Source of the DNA: Methanobrevibacter ruminantium
GTDB lineage: Archaea; Methanobacteriota; Methanobacteria; Methanobacteriales; Methanobacteriaceae
Direction of reading: 5' to 3'
DNA: 10,278 nt
Assembly: GCF_016294135.1 (NCBI RefSeq)
Contig: NZ_JAEDCO010000046.1
Coordinates: 1 to 10,278 of the forward strand
Positions 1 to 6,275 of this stretch are shown one piece after another. A model generated the notes under the pieces. That model was not told where the DNA came from. It saw only the letters and a program-made list of their open reading frames with translations, and did no database searches. Numbering within the stretch: position 1 is the first letter of the stretch; each line of letters begins with the position of its first letter. A program made the position numbers and the translations under genes.

Positions 1-1
1 G

Positions 2-769
2 AATGAAACCAGCTTCCCATATTCTCCAAGTTCTTCTGGAAGCAGGGATAGTGGTCCTCTACCTGAAGGAGTCTCTCTTTCAAGTGAGGGTACTGGATCA
101 AGTTCTGGAACTTACAGGACTCCACAAGAATATATCGATTCATTGAATGGTGATGGGGAATGGATCATTTATAACAGTTCAACAAATACTGCAAAAGTCA
201 CAAGCATTGAAGCGTTTGTAAAACATTGCAAATCTCCAAGTAAAGATGTTGGTGCATTTGATGATTTAGGAAGAGACCAAGTTGAAAATGAGTTATTCGG
301 CAATGAGGAGCATGAGTCATTGCACTTTGATGGCATTATGGCAAATACCCTAAAGGAAAATTCAGAAAATTACTCTCAGTTCTCTGATTATGACTCCTCT
401 AAGGCAACATCCTATGCAAATGACTTGAAAGAATTGGATAGATTCAATTACACAATTGAGAATCGTTCCAATATGTATAATCCATTGTATTATGTTTCCC
501 CTTATTATGATGGAGTGGGATCATCACATTCTGCTAAATACTGGAGAATAAATGCTGGAATTGATCAGACAGACACTTCATTTACCGTTGAAACCAATTT
601 GGCTCTCGCTTTGATGCAGATTAGTGATGTGGATAGCGTTAAGTTCAATGAAGTGTGGGGTCAAGGCCACAGCCAAGCTGAAAGAAAAGGGTCCGCTAGT
701 GGAAACTTCATCAATTGGATCAATGAATGCATGAGCAATGAATCAGATTTCTTTTTATTTGATTTTTAA
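2..769 (+). CDS. Tannase-like (subtype A/B) alpha/beta hydrolase, C-terminal part
   Basis: The frame is open from base 2, so the gene begins upstream and only about 255 C-terminal residues are seen. The visible part starts with a Ser/Gly-rich stretch (to about base 115), followed by a region ending in the motifs YWRINAGIDQTDTSF and VWGQGH. These resemble the end of bacterial tannase/feruloyl-esterase-like hydrolases, where the Asp sits in a (R/T)DT(S/A) motif and the His in WGxGH. Here the Asp codon is at 572-574 and the His codon at 668-670, 32 residues apart. As I recall, this equals the Asp419-His451 spacing in Lactobacillus plantarum tannase. The nucleophile Ser would lie upstream of the window. 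The family cleaves ester bonds, often of plant phenolics, but members vary and the substrate here is unknown. An internal TTG at 143 is not a real start because the frame reads through it. The gene ends before a long T-rich spacer. Confidence 0.72.
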   Translation, partial: NETSFPYSPSSSGSRDSGPLPEGVSLSSEGTGSSSGTYRTPQEYIDSLNGDGEWIIYNSSTNTAKVTSIEAFVKHCKSPSKDVGAFDDLGRDQVENELFGNEEHESLHFDGIMANTLKENSENYSQFSDYDSSKATSYANDLKELDRFNYTIENRSNMYNPLYYVSPYYDGVGSSHSAKYWRINAGIDQTDTSFTVETNLALALMQISDVDSVKFNEVWGQGHSQAERKGSASGNFINWINECMSNESDFFLFDF

Positions 770-1204
770 TTTAATTCTTTAATTTTCATTTTTTATTTTT
801 TTTTATTTTCTAATTATTATTTTTCTTTCTAATATTTTAATTTTTTAAATTATTTTTTTATTTTTTTTATTTTCTAATTATTATTTTTCTTTCTAATCTT
901 TTATTTTTTTATTTTTTTTTATTTTCTAATTATTATTTTTCTTTCTAATCTTTTAATTTTTTAAATTATTTTTTTTTAATTATTTTTTAGCCATTTTTAA
1001 ATATTTTTTTTTAATAAATTTTTCATGTGCTTTTCACTAATTTTCATTACATGAATTTATTGCATGAGATTTCATGTTCACTTCATGTACTTTGTTTTAA
1101 TTTATTTGTTTTTAGCTATTTTTAACAAATTCTTGTTTATTTTTTCATTTTTATTGTAAAATCGCTTTAATTTTTCTAAAATATTTTTAAATTAAATAAT
1201 AATC
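770..1204. other. Long T-rich intergenic region
   Basis: This gene-free stretch of about 435 bases is extremely T-rich on the plus strand. Its first half consists of imperfect repeats (separate entry), which probably also serve as U-rich transcription termination signals for the hydrolase gene. The second half (about 1020-1180) has several short CATG-containing words (ttcatgtgc, ttacatgaa, gcatgag, ttcatgttc, ttcatgtac) but no reading frame or RNA fold that I can support. Confidence 0.6.
801..972. repeat. Three copies of a T-rich 33-bp core, spaced 64 and 52 bp
   Basis: The 33-base core beginning ttttattttc and ending ttctttctaat occurs at 801-833, 865-897 and 917-949 with no mismatch that I can see. 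Copies 1 and 3 are followed by the same extension (a/c, then ttttaattttttaaatta). Copy 2 has a shortened extension, so the spacing falls from 64 to 52 bases. The pattern looks like local duplication followed by one internal deletion. It lies directly after a stop codon, so a role in termination is possible, but slippage-driven growth without function is equally likely. Confidence 0.8.
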
Positions 1205-1212
1205 TTTATAAA
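1205..1212 (+). promoter_or_regulatory. Probable TATA box of the coiled-coil gene, implying a leaderless mRNA
   Basis: The sequence TTTATAAA lies with its centre about 26 bases before the ATG at 1235, the usual archaeal TATA-to-start distance. No GGTGA-like ribosome binding site precedes this ATG, although most neighbouring genes have one. Together this suggests that transcription begins at or next to the start codon. Confidence 0.5.
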
Positions 1213-1234
1213 GGCATAAAACATATTATTAAAT

Positions 1235-2035
1235 ATGATTATCAAGACTGGGAAAATTAATAAATCAAGAGGTAATATAAGTCTCACAATCGGTAAGGAA
1301 GATGTGAAAAAACATAATCTTGAAGAGGGAGATTTTGTAATCTTGACTCCTGAAGAATATGAAGAATTGAAGACATCTTCTGAAATCGAAGTGTCCACTT
1401 TGGAAGTAGTCCCAGATGATGAAGCTGTTGTAAAATTAGAATACGATCTTAAGGAAGCAAAGTCTAAAGAAAAGATTCTTTTCTCAAAAGTTGAGGAATT
1501 GGAAAACATTAATCTAGAGCTTACCACTAAATTGTCTCAACTTGAAAAAGCAAATTATATAAACAGCAGTGTTTTGTCCGATTCTGAATCAAATTCTCTC
1601 ATTGATGAAGTTAAAAAGTTAAATGGGGATATTGATGACTTAAATTCTGAAATCAAGCAATTGAATAAGGATTTAAATGAATCAAATGAAGAAAGAATTG
1701 AACTATTGCAGGATATGAATGTCTTAAAGACTAAAATGAGTTTTGATGCCGGAGAATTGTCAAGACTTAGAGAGCGTGAAGATAAGCATAAGGAAATCTT
1801 GGAGATAATCCTAAGAACAAACAGGAACATGCTTGATGAGGTTGTAAACAAGACATTGACTGCTACAATCAATGAGATAAATAAGGAATTAGGTGAAACC
1901 AGCATAATAAGAAGAATTAGGGGATTGACAATTGTCAAGGAACCTGAAATTCATAAATCAGCTATTTCAAGCAAGGCTTACACTCAATTGGAAGAGTTAA
2001 TTCCTGACGAATATTTGCTTGAAAGTGGAGAATAA
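1235..2035 (+). CDS. AbrB-like N-terminus plus long coiled-coil protein
   Basis: The 266-residue protein has no signal peptide or membrane segment, so it should be cytoplasmic. Residues 3-45 (GKINKSRGNISLTI, then KKHNLEEGDFVIL) have the layout of an AbrB/SpoVT-type swapped-hairpin domain: a short strand, an S/T-I motif, a helix, then GD followed by a strand. Such domains bind DNA or mediate dimerisation. Residues about 65-200 are rich in Glu, Lys, Leu, Asn and Ser with heptad-like spacing (for example KKLNGDIDDLNSEIKQLNKD) and should form a coiled coil. The remaining C-terminus (RRIRGLTIVKEPEIHKS) looks globular and ends acidic. ATG 1235 is the first start after a TATA box and there is no Shine-Dalgarno sequence. 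It appears to be transcribed alone. I do not recognise a named family. A DNA-binding dimer with a stalk is inference; a purely structural coiled-coil protein is the alternative. Confidence 0.75.
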   Translation: MIIKTGKINKSRGNISLTIGKEDVKKHNLEEGDFVILTPEEYEELKTSSEIEVSTLEVVPDDEAVVKLEYDLKEAKSKEKILFSKVEELENINLELTTKLSQLEKANYINSSVLSDSESNSLIDEVKKLNGDIDDLNSEIKQLNKDLNESNEERIELLQDMNVLKTKMSFDAGELSRLREREDKHKEILEIILRTNRNMLDEVVNKTLTATINEINKELGETSIIRRIRGLTIVKEPEIHKSAISSKAYTQLEELIPDEYLLESGE

Positions 2036-2134
2036 GTTTCTTTATCATAGTGAATTCTAATTTGCCTATTCTATTGCCTAGTCTATTTAATCTAAGATTT
2101 TTCAAGAATTTTAATCATTGTTAATCATTAATCA

Positions 2135-2174
2135 TATTTATATAGTTTATTTGGTATCAATTAAAATGGTGATT
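2135..2174 (+). promoter_or_regulatory. TATA box and GGTGAT ribosome binding site of the first PsbP-like gene
   Basis: The TATA element ATATTTATATAG (2135-2146) lies about 35 bases before the start codon, and GGTGAT (2169-2174) is placed 2 bases before ATG 2177. A short 5' leader of roughly 10-15 bases follows from this spacing. Confidence 0.55.
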
Positions 2175-2176
2175 CT

Positions 2177-2614
2177 ATGGATGAAGTTCAATTTGATGAA
2201 GAAGGAATCAAATTTAAATACTTAAGTAATTGGAAAGAACAAAACAAAGAAATGCTTGGCCCAAATTGTATCAAGGCTTTAGTGAAAGTTGTAGAAGGCA
2301 ATCCATCTACAATTACAGTATATAAGAATGATGCAGGTGAAGCTGAGGCTATTGCACAAATTGAAGAAGCTTTTAAGGAAAGTTTTGAAGCACAAGGATG
2401 GAACATTGTTGAATCTAGAATTCTAAACCTTAATGGCCTGCCGGTTTACAATATCATTACAAATGCTGAAGAGGGTGGAAAAACTTTGGAAAACAATACT
2501 TCTGCATTGCTCAATGATGGAAACTTGTATGTCTTTGAATTGATGCACTTTAAGGAATTCCCATATGCTTACAATGATTATTTAGCTATTATGGATTCCA
2601 TTGAATTTGAATAG
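2177..2614 (+). CDS. Small PsbP/DcrB-like domain protein, paralogue 1
   Basis: This 145-residue acidic protein lacks a signal peptide and membrane segment. Its N-terminus (FDEEGIKFKYLSNWKE, residues 6-21) has the beta-hairpin plus 'F.Y..NW' pattern that opens PsbP/DcrB-like (Mog1p/PsbP fold) domains. Later parts fit the same fold: a hydrophobic strand (STITVYKN), a helix (EEAFKESFEAQGW), then strands and a final helix ending MDSIEFE. The fold is recognised by layout only, and no function is known for the free-standing methanogen versions. The product appears to consist of this domain alone. It is followed by a similar gene 102 bases downstream, and both resemble the middle domain of the anchored protein at 8286-9302. 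ATG 2177 is supported by the GGTGAT just upstream. Confidence 0.72.
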   Translation: MDEVQFDEEGIKFKYLSNWKEQNKEMLGPNCIKALVKVVEGNPSTITVYKNDAGEAEAIAQIEEAFKESFEAQGWNIVESRILNLNGLPVYNIITNAEEGGKTLENNTSALLNDGNLYVFELMHFKEFPYAYNDYLAIMDSIEFE

Positions 2615-2622
2615 TTTCATAA

Positions 2623-2700
2623 TTCATTTTTTATTCTCTATTTTCTATTTTTTTATTTTACTTTTTAATTTTATTTTTATTTTACATTTATCTTTGTTTT
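2623..2700 (+). terminator. T-rich run between the two PsbP-like genes
   Basis: Nearly continuous T with scattered A and C fills the gap, with no hairpin. U-rich runs of this kind terminate transcription in archaea. Whether the next gene has its own promoter here is unclear; only a weak TATA-like CATTTATC is seen near 2686-2693. Confidence 0.35.
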
Positions 2701-2716
2701 AAAGGAGTTTCTCATA

Positions 2717-3139
2717 ATGTCCAATATATTTAAAAACGATGAATTAAGCTTCAAGTATCCAAATAATTGGAAATTGCTTGAAGCAGATGATATTGAAAAT
2801 TGCATAGCTGTACTTGACTGTGACAGCAAATTCAGTAGAGTTATGGTGTTCAAGTATCCTCAGGAAGGACTGTCAATGGAATACCTTAAGAATGCAATTG
2901 AAGACATTCCAAGGGAAGACAGCTTAATCGTTGAGGAGTCTCATCTAACCATTATTGGAAACAAGGAAACCCATGAACTTATAGCAAAGGATACAAGTCA
3001 TGAACCTCCTTTGAATACTCATTCTTTATCCGCAATCAATGATAGGGATGCATTTAGCTTTAATTTCTTTGGCTTTGGAGAGGATAATCCTGATAAAGAA
3101 GGATTTTTGATGATGTATAAAACTTTAGAGTTCTATTAA
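2717..3139 (+). CDS. Small PsbP/DcrB-like domain protein, paralogue 2
   Basis: This 140-residue acidic protein has the same architecture as the product of the preceding gene. Its N-terminus reads FKNDELSFKYPNNWKLLE (residues 5-22), followed by a strand (RVMVFKYP), a helix (MEYLKNAIEDIP), strands around SHLTIIGNKETHELIA, and a final hydrophobic segment and helix ending KTLEFY. The two proteins are clearly diverged beyond the opening motif, so the duplication is not recent. There is no signal peptide, so the protein is probably cytoplasmic. The start at ATG 2717 is supported by AAGGAG at 2702-2707. Its stop is 23 bases before the cyclo-ligase gene, so the two may be cotranscribed. The function is unknown. 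Confidence 0.7.
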   Translation: MSNIFKNDELSFKYPNNWKLLEADDIENCIAVLDCDSKFSRVMVFKYPQEGLSMEYLKNAIEDIPREDSLIVEESHLTIIGNKETHELIAKDTSHEPPLNTHSLSAINDRDAFSFNFFGFGEDNPDKEGFLMMYKTLEFY

Positions 3140-3162
3140 AATTTCTTATTTTTTATGATATT

Positions 3163-3795
3163 ATGTCTTTAAAGGAAGAAAAGGAATCCATTAGAAAATC
3201 AATTTATGATAAATTGTTTAATGAAGGCCAGTCTCTTAGACCTAATGGGGATTATGGAAAGATTCCTGATTTTAAAGGATCTGATATTGTAGCTGAATTG
3301 CTTGCTGGAACTGATGAATGGAAGAATTCAAAAACTATTTTTTGCAGTCCAGATTCTGCTCAAATTCCAGTTAGATATCTTGCTTTAAAGGAAAACAAGA
3401 ATCTCATTATGGCAAGCCCTAACCTTGAACACGGCTATCTGTATCTTGAAGGAAACAAGTTAAATGGAAAGGAAAGAGAAGCATCAACAAAAGAGGGAGC
3501 ATTCAATCATTGCTCAAAGTTTTTTGATTTCGGTGAAGACAGTTCATTTGATATGGCTATTGATATGGTAGTGGAAGGATCTGTTGGTGTGGATAGATGT
3601 GGAAACAGAATTGGAAAAGGAAAGGGATATGGAGATAGGGAAATCGAAGATCTCTTCAATAAGAATCTCATTAATGAAGACACTCCTTTAGTTACCACAA
3701 TTCATCCATTTCAATTGCTTGATCATATTCCAATGGAAAGTCATGACAGAAGATTGAATATGATTGTAAGCACTGATGAAGTTATTAAGATTTAA
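3163..3795 (+). CDS. 5-formyltetrahydrofolate cyclo-ligase family protein
   Basis: The family (MTHFS) uses ATP to convert 5-formyl-tetrahydrofolate into 5,10-methenyl-tetrahydrofolate in the cytoplasm. The 210-residue protein has the family's order of elements. It begins with a basic N-terminal helix (LKEEKESIRKSIYDKL), then a strand region around KTIFCSPDSAQIPVRYLAL. A C-terminal glycine-rich nucleotide/phosphate loop follows at residues 147-159 (GNRIGKGKGYGDR), and then TTIHPFQLLDHIPMESHDRRL. The loop has GYGDR in place of the bacterial GYYDR, close to the archaeal form of the family. Methanogens of this order run their C1 pathway on tetrahydromethanopterin, so the true substrate could be a folate made or acquired in small amounts, or a pterin analogue. 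No strong ribosome binding site precedes ATG 3163, which sits 23 bases after the preceding gene. Confidence 0.85.
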   Translation: MSLKEEKESIRKSIYDKLFNEGQSLRPNGDYGKIPDFKGSDIVAELLAGTDEWKNSKTIFCSPDSAQIPVRYLALKENKNLIMASPNLEHGYLYLEGNKLNGKEREASTKEGAFNHCSKFFDFGEDSSFDMAIDMVVEGSVGVDRCGNRIGKGKGYGDREIEDLFNKNLINEDTPLVTTIHPFQLLDHIPMESHDRRLNMIVSTDEVIKI

Positions 3796-3852
3796 TTTTA
3801 ATTTTCAAATATTTTTATTTTCTATTTTTTTCTATTTTTCACTCAATTTTTT

Positions 3853-3980
3853 ATTATATATAAACTATTTTAGAAATATTTATTAACATTCAAAACTAAA
3901 ATAGTCTTAAGTAGTTTATACTACTGCAATTCTTAATTTTTTTAAGAATTAACACATGCGTTAAAAAAAATTTAGGTGAT
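3853..3980 (+). promoter_or_regulatory. Rubrerythrin control region: TATA, palindrome, hairpin and ribosome binding site
   Basis: Four elements are stacked here. A TATA candidate ATTATATATAAA is at 3853-3864. A palindrome with arms AGTAGT (3910-3915) and ACTACT (3920-3925) surrounds TTAT, so that a second TATA-like TTTATAC lies inside it. A perfect 9-bp inverted repeat, AATTCTTAA (3928-3936) and TTAAGAATT (3942-3950), has a T5 loop. Finally AGGTGAT (3974-3980) lies 4 bases before ATG 3985. If the first TATA is used, the palindrome and hairpin are in a leader of about 100 bases. If the second is used, the palindrome covers the TATA box and the hairpin lies around the transcription start. Either way it is a good candidate for an operator or leader control of an oxygen-stress gene. 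Confidence 0.55.
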
Positions 3981-3984
3981 TATA

Positions 3985-4530
3985 ATGGCAGATTTAAAAG
4001 GTACTAAAACCGAAGCTAACTTAGCAGCAGCTTTTGCTGGTGAATCTCAAGCTCATGCTAAATATCAATATTTCGCAAGTAAAGCTAAAAAAGAAGGATA
4101 CGTACAAATCCACGATATCTTTATGGAAACTTCCAAAAACGAAAAAGAACACGCAAAAATCTGGTTCAAACTTTTACACGATGGAGAAGTTCCAGACACT
4201 ATTGCTAACTTAAATGCAGCAGCTGATGGTGAAAACGAAGAATGGACTGCAATGTACAAAGAATTCGCAGAAACCGCAAGAGAAGAAGGTTTCGATGAAA
4301 TCGCAGGTTTATTCACCATGGTTGGTAACATCGAAAAAGAACATGAAGAAAGATACAGAGCTTTACTCGCTAATGTTGAAGGCGAAACTGTATTCAAAAA
4401 AGAAGAAGAAATTGAATGGAAATGTATTAACTGTGGTCACATAATTAAAGGAACCGATGCTCCTGTAATTTGCCCAGTATGTAAACACCCTCAATCTTAC
4501 TTCGAAGAAAGAGCAACCAACTTCAAATAA
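3985..4530 (+). CDS. rbr: Rubrerythrin
   Basis: Rubrerythrin is a cytoplasmic non-haem iron protein that reduces hydrogen peroxide with electrons passed through rubredoxin-type iron. The 181-residue protein has both usual parts. The four-helix diiron domain carries E20 (FAGESQAH), E53 and H56 (EKEH), E86 (ENEEW) and E117 with H120 (EKEH). The C-terminal rubredoxin-like domain has C147-x2-C150 and C163-x2-C166. The residue aligning with the exchangeable Glu97 of Desulfovibrio vulgaris rubrerythrin appears to be Ala89, so the peroxide-site ligand may differ. I start at ATG 3985: the in-frame GTG at 3976 is part of the AGGTGAT ribosome binding site. Codons such as aac, ttc, cac and gta are far commoner than in neighbouring genes, typical of strong expression. 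It has its own control region and a hairpin terminator, so it is probably a single-gene transcript. Confidence 0.96.
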   Translation: MADLKGTKTEANLAAAFAGESQAHAKYQYFASKAKKEGYVQIHDIFMETSKNEKEHAKIWFKLLHDGEVPDTIANLNAAADGENEEWTAMYKEFAETAREEGFDEIAGLFTMVGNIEKEHEERYRALLANVEGETVFKKEEEIEWKCINCGHIIKGTDAPVICPVCKHPQSYFEERATNFK

Positions 4531-4544
4531 GTTGATTGATTTTC

Positions 4545-4578
4545 GCTATTAATGATTTTTCATTAATAGCATTTTTTT
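4545..4578 (+). terminator. Hairpin plus T-run terminator of rubrerythrin
   Basis: A perfect 11-bp inverted repeat, GCTATTAATGA (4545-4555) and TCATTAATAGC (4560-4570), closes a TTTT loop and is followed by A and then seven Ts. It begins 14 bases after the rubrerythrin stop. This bacterial-looking form stands out in a window where other genes end only with T-rich runs. Confidence 0.8.
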
Positions 4579-4670
4579 ATATTTTTTAGCTATTTTTGAA
4601 AATTTCAATTTAAAAGCAGTAATTATTTTAGAATTATTTACATTTATTTAACTATTTTTTGGTGATGAAA

Positions 4671-4853
4671 GTGTCTAAAGATGATAATTGTCAAATCGAG
4701 GATAATTGTTCCAATGGTACTTGTGCACCAGTTAGCCCATTTTCAAAAGAAGGGGCTTTATTTTTAGTTTTCATTGCTGTTTTATTTGTTATTCTATTTT
4801 TTATATTGCATGCATTTTCTTATATATGGAGTATTATTAGGGTATTGTTATGA
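4671..4853 (+). CDS. Small Cys-containing single-pass membrane protein
   Basis: The predicted product has 60 residues. A hydrophilic N-terminus holds three cysteines, C7, C13 and C18 (CQIEDNCSNGTC). A very hydrophobic segment from about residue 28 to 49 (GALFLVFIAVLFVILFFILHAF) should span the membrane, and a further hydrophobic tail runs to residue 60. I chose GTG 4671 because GGTGAT at 4661-4666 is correctly placed before it. An ATG at 4665 overlaps that site and would add two residues. The stop overlaps the start of the Nudix gene as ATGA, so the two are translationally coupled. No family is recognised. The three cysteines could bind metal or form disulfides, which is inference. Confidence 0.65.
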   Translation: MSKDDNCQIEDNCSNGTCAPVSPFSKEGALFLVFIAVLFVILFFILHAFSYIWSIIRVLL

Positions 4854-5266
4854 GAGATATGTGGGGATTGACTGTCAGAGGAATTTGTGAGTATGATGGT
4901 AAGATCTTGCTCCTTAAGCTAAGGTCCATTTCCGCTCATGATCCCGGCAAATGGGAAATTCCTGGAGGAAAGGTTAAGAAGAATGAGTTCTTTGATGATG
5001 CTTTAAAAAGAGAATATCTGGAAGAGACAGGGCTTGAAATAGAAATAGATTATTTATACAATGCCATTCAAAAGGATTACACTGCATGCAAAACTGGAGA
5101 AAGCATAAAATCTATTCAACTGATTATGAAAGTCAGTGTAAAAACTGATGAAATTGTTATAAGTGATGAACATTCTATGTATGGGTGGTTTACAAAAGAA
5201 GAGATTAAAAATATGATTGAAAATAATGAATTAACTCCTCCAGCAATCAATGCTTTCTTAAGGTAA
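4850..5266 (+). CDS. Nudix hydrolase (MutT-like)
   Basis: Nudix enzymes hydrolyse nucleoside diphosphates linked to another group, using divalent metal. The 138-residue protein has a complete Nudix box at residues 40-62: G40, E46, R54-E55, E58-E59, G61 and L62, fitting GX5EX7REUXEEXGU with Tyr at the first U. Before it are the usual N-terminal strands (VRGICEYDGKILLLKLR) and PGKWEIPGGKV. The length is typical of a single-domain MutT-like or ADP-ribose/dinucleotide-type member. The substrate cannot be read from the sequence. Damaged nucleotides such as 8-oxo-dGTP are one possibility given the rubrerythrin gene nearby. ATG 4850 overlaps the upstream stop and has AGGGT at 4839-4843; ATG 4859 is a weaker alternative. 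The gene ends before a T-run at 5286-5292. Confidence 0.92.
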   Translation: MRDMWGLTVRGICEYDGKILLLKLRSISAHDPGKWEIPGGKVKKNEFFDDALKREYLEETGLEIEIDYLYNAIQKDYTACKTGESIKSIQLIMKVSVKTDEIVISDEHSMYGWFTKEEIKNMIENNELTPPAINAFLR

Positions 5267-5361
5267 ATGTTATTTTAATCAATCGTTTTTTTAATTATTT
5301 TATATTAAATTTTTCAGCTATTTTTTCTGTTTTAGAGGACATATTAACTTTTTTTTTACTA

Positions 5362-5859
5362 TTAATCCATATTCTCATCTTCAAGCATTTCCTCTTCAAT
5401 CTCTTTCATCATGTCTTTGAATTCCCTTTCCTCATCAAAGAGACTTAAGAAGTCGTCAATGCTTATCTTGTATTCATTTTCTGCACTTGGATTGATGATG
5501 ATTTGATCAAAGCTGTCTTGAATCGGAACTATGGACTTATACAAGTCTCTCATAAACAATGATCCTACAGTTGTGTTCAATTGAACATCATGAATGTTTT
5601 CCTCATCTGTAAAAATAGGGATGACTTTGATTCCATTCGGCCCTACAAAGGATTTTAGATGAAACTTGACTTCCTCATTTATCTCATTCAATCCCTCTAG
5701 ATTCATGTTTTCAAGGTCAAGTGAGTCGAGCTCAATTTGAAGAGGAACCAGCAGTTCTGATTTTCTAAATTCATTTAGGAAGTGTTCATTTTCATCCTCG
5801 CTCATTTCTGATTGTATCTTCATCAATTCTTCAAGTTTATCATTATAGAGTATGCTCAT
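5362..5859 (-). CDS. SseB-domain protein, paralogue 1
   Basis: The 165-residue acidic protein has no signal peptide or membrane segment. It matches the SseB N-terminal domain layout: a helix leading into 'FRKSELLVPLQ' (residues 31-41), a central strand with IPIFTDEENI (residues 80-89), a helix, then IIINP at residues 120-124 followed by EYKISIDDFL. The C-terminus is a very acidic helix (FKDMMKEIEEEMLEDE). SseB proteins are named after the E. coli enhanced-serine-sensitivity gene. The molecular role of the domain is poorly known. The ATG lies 8 bases after the stop of the upstream paralogue. Its ribosome binding site AGGGAT overlaps that TAG stop, so the two are an operon and likely coupled. 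Confidence 0.82.
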   Translation of the reverse strand: MSILYNDKLEELMKIQSEMSEDENEHFLNEFRKSELLVPLQIELDSLDLENMNLEGLNEINEEVKFHLKSFVGPNGIKVIPIFTDEENIHDVQLNTTVGSLFMRDLYKSIVPIQDSFDQIIINPSAENEYKISIDDFLSLFDEEREFKDMMKEIEEEMLEDENMD

Positions 5860-5867
5860 AAGAATCC

Positions 5868-6275
5868 CTAAAAGTTATTTTTCTCTAAAAATTCATCAAA
5901 GTCTATCTTATATGAATCAACGCTGTATGGATTTATTACAATATAATGGAAATCAATGTCAAACTGTGCCAATATGAGTGATAATTCCATCACGTTTACA
6001 GCTATTGACTTGATTTGGTATCCTGCCTTTTCCAATTCGTTTGTATCTGTAAACAGGTATATGTTGCGGTCTCCGTTTTCCTCATCAAAGAAGCCAATCT
6101 GCAAGTCAAGTGTGTCCCCATCGCTTAATGATTCCTCATTTTCTATTGCGATAACTGGAACAAAAACTTCTGATTTTAAGAATTCCTTATAGAACATATC
6201 AGGGTTCTGTTCTATCTTGACTCTTGACTTGGATTTCAATAGTTTTTTAAGTTTTTTATTGTTTAAGTTAGTCAT
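5868..6275 (-). CDS. SseB-domain protein, paralogue 2
   Basis: The 135-residue protein starts with a Lys-rich segment (NNKKLKKLLKSKSRVK), unlike its acidic neighbour. It then shows the same signature: FLKSEVFVPV (residues 32-41), IYLFTDTNEL (residues 72-81), a helix (VMELSLILAQF), and IVINP (112-116) followed by SYKIDFDEFLEKN. It is essentially a minimal SseB N-terminal domain. It is the first gene of a two-gene minus-strand operon and ends in TAG. Only a weak TGAT-type ribosome binding site precedes the ATG. A TATA-like ATAAATAAATATA read on the minus strand (about 6337-6350) could be the promoter. Confidence 0.8.
   Translation of the reverse strand: MTNLNNKKLKKLLKSKSRVKIEQNPDMFYKEFLKSEVFVPVIAIENEESLSDGDTLDLQIGFFDEENGDRNIYLFTDTNELEKAGYQIKSIAVNVMELSLILAQFDIDFHYIVINPYSVDSYKIDFDEFLEKNNF

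Noticed and set aside
143..145. TTG as a start of a 208-residue protein
   Set aside because: The frame is open back to base 2 with protein-like sequence, and no ribosome binding site precedes the TTG; the gene is simply cut by the window edge.
770..1204. A non-coding RNA gene in the T-rich spacer
   Set aside because: No stable stem or GC-rich core is visible; the sequence is mostly low-complexity T runs and repeats.
1192..1938. Two minus-strand frames antisense to the coiled-coil gene
   Set aside because: Ser/Leu/Phe-rich shadows of Glu/Lys/Asn-rich coding sequence, with no promoter or ribosome binding site.
3976..3984. GTG start for rubrerythrin
   Set aside because: This GTG is inside the AGGTGAT ribosome binding site; ATG 3985 gives the family's normal N-terminus MADLKGTKTE.
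4065..4397. Minus-strand frame of 110 codons within rubrerythrin
   Set aside because: It lies antisense to a clearly identified gene, has no ribosome binding site, and its composition mirrors the biased codons of the sense strand.
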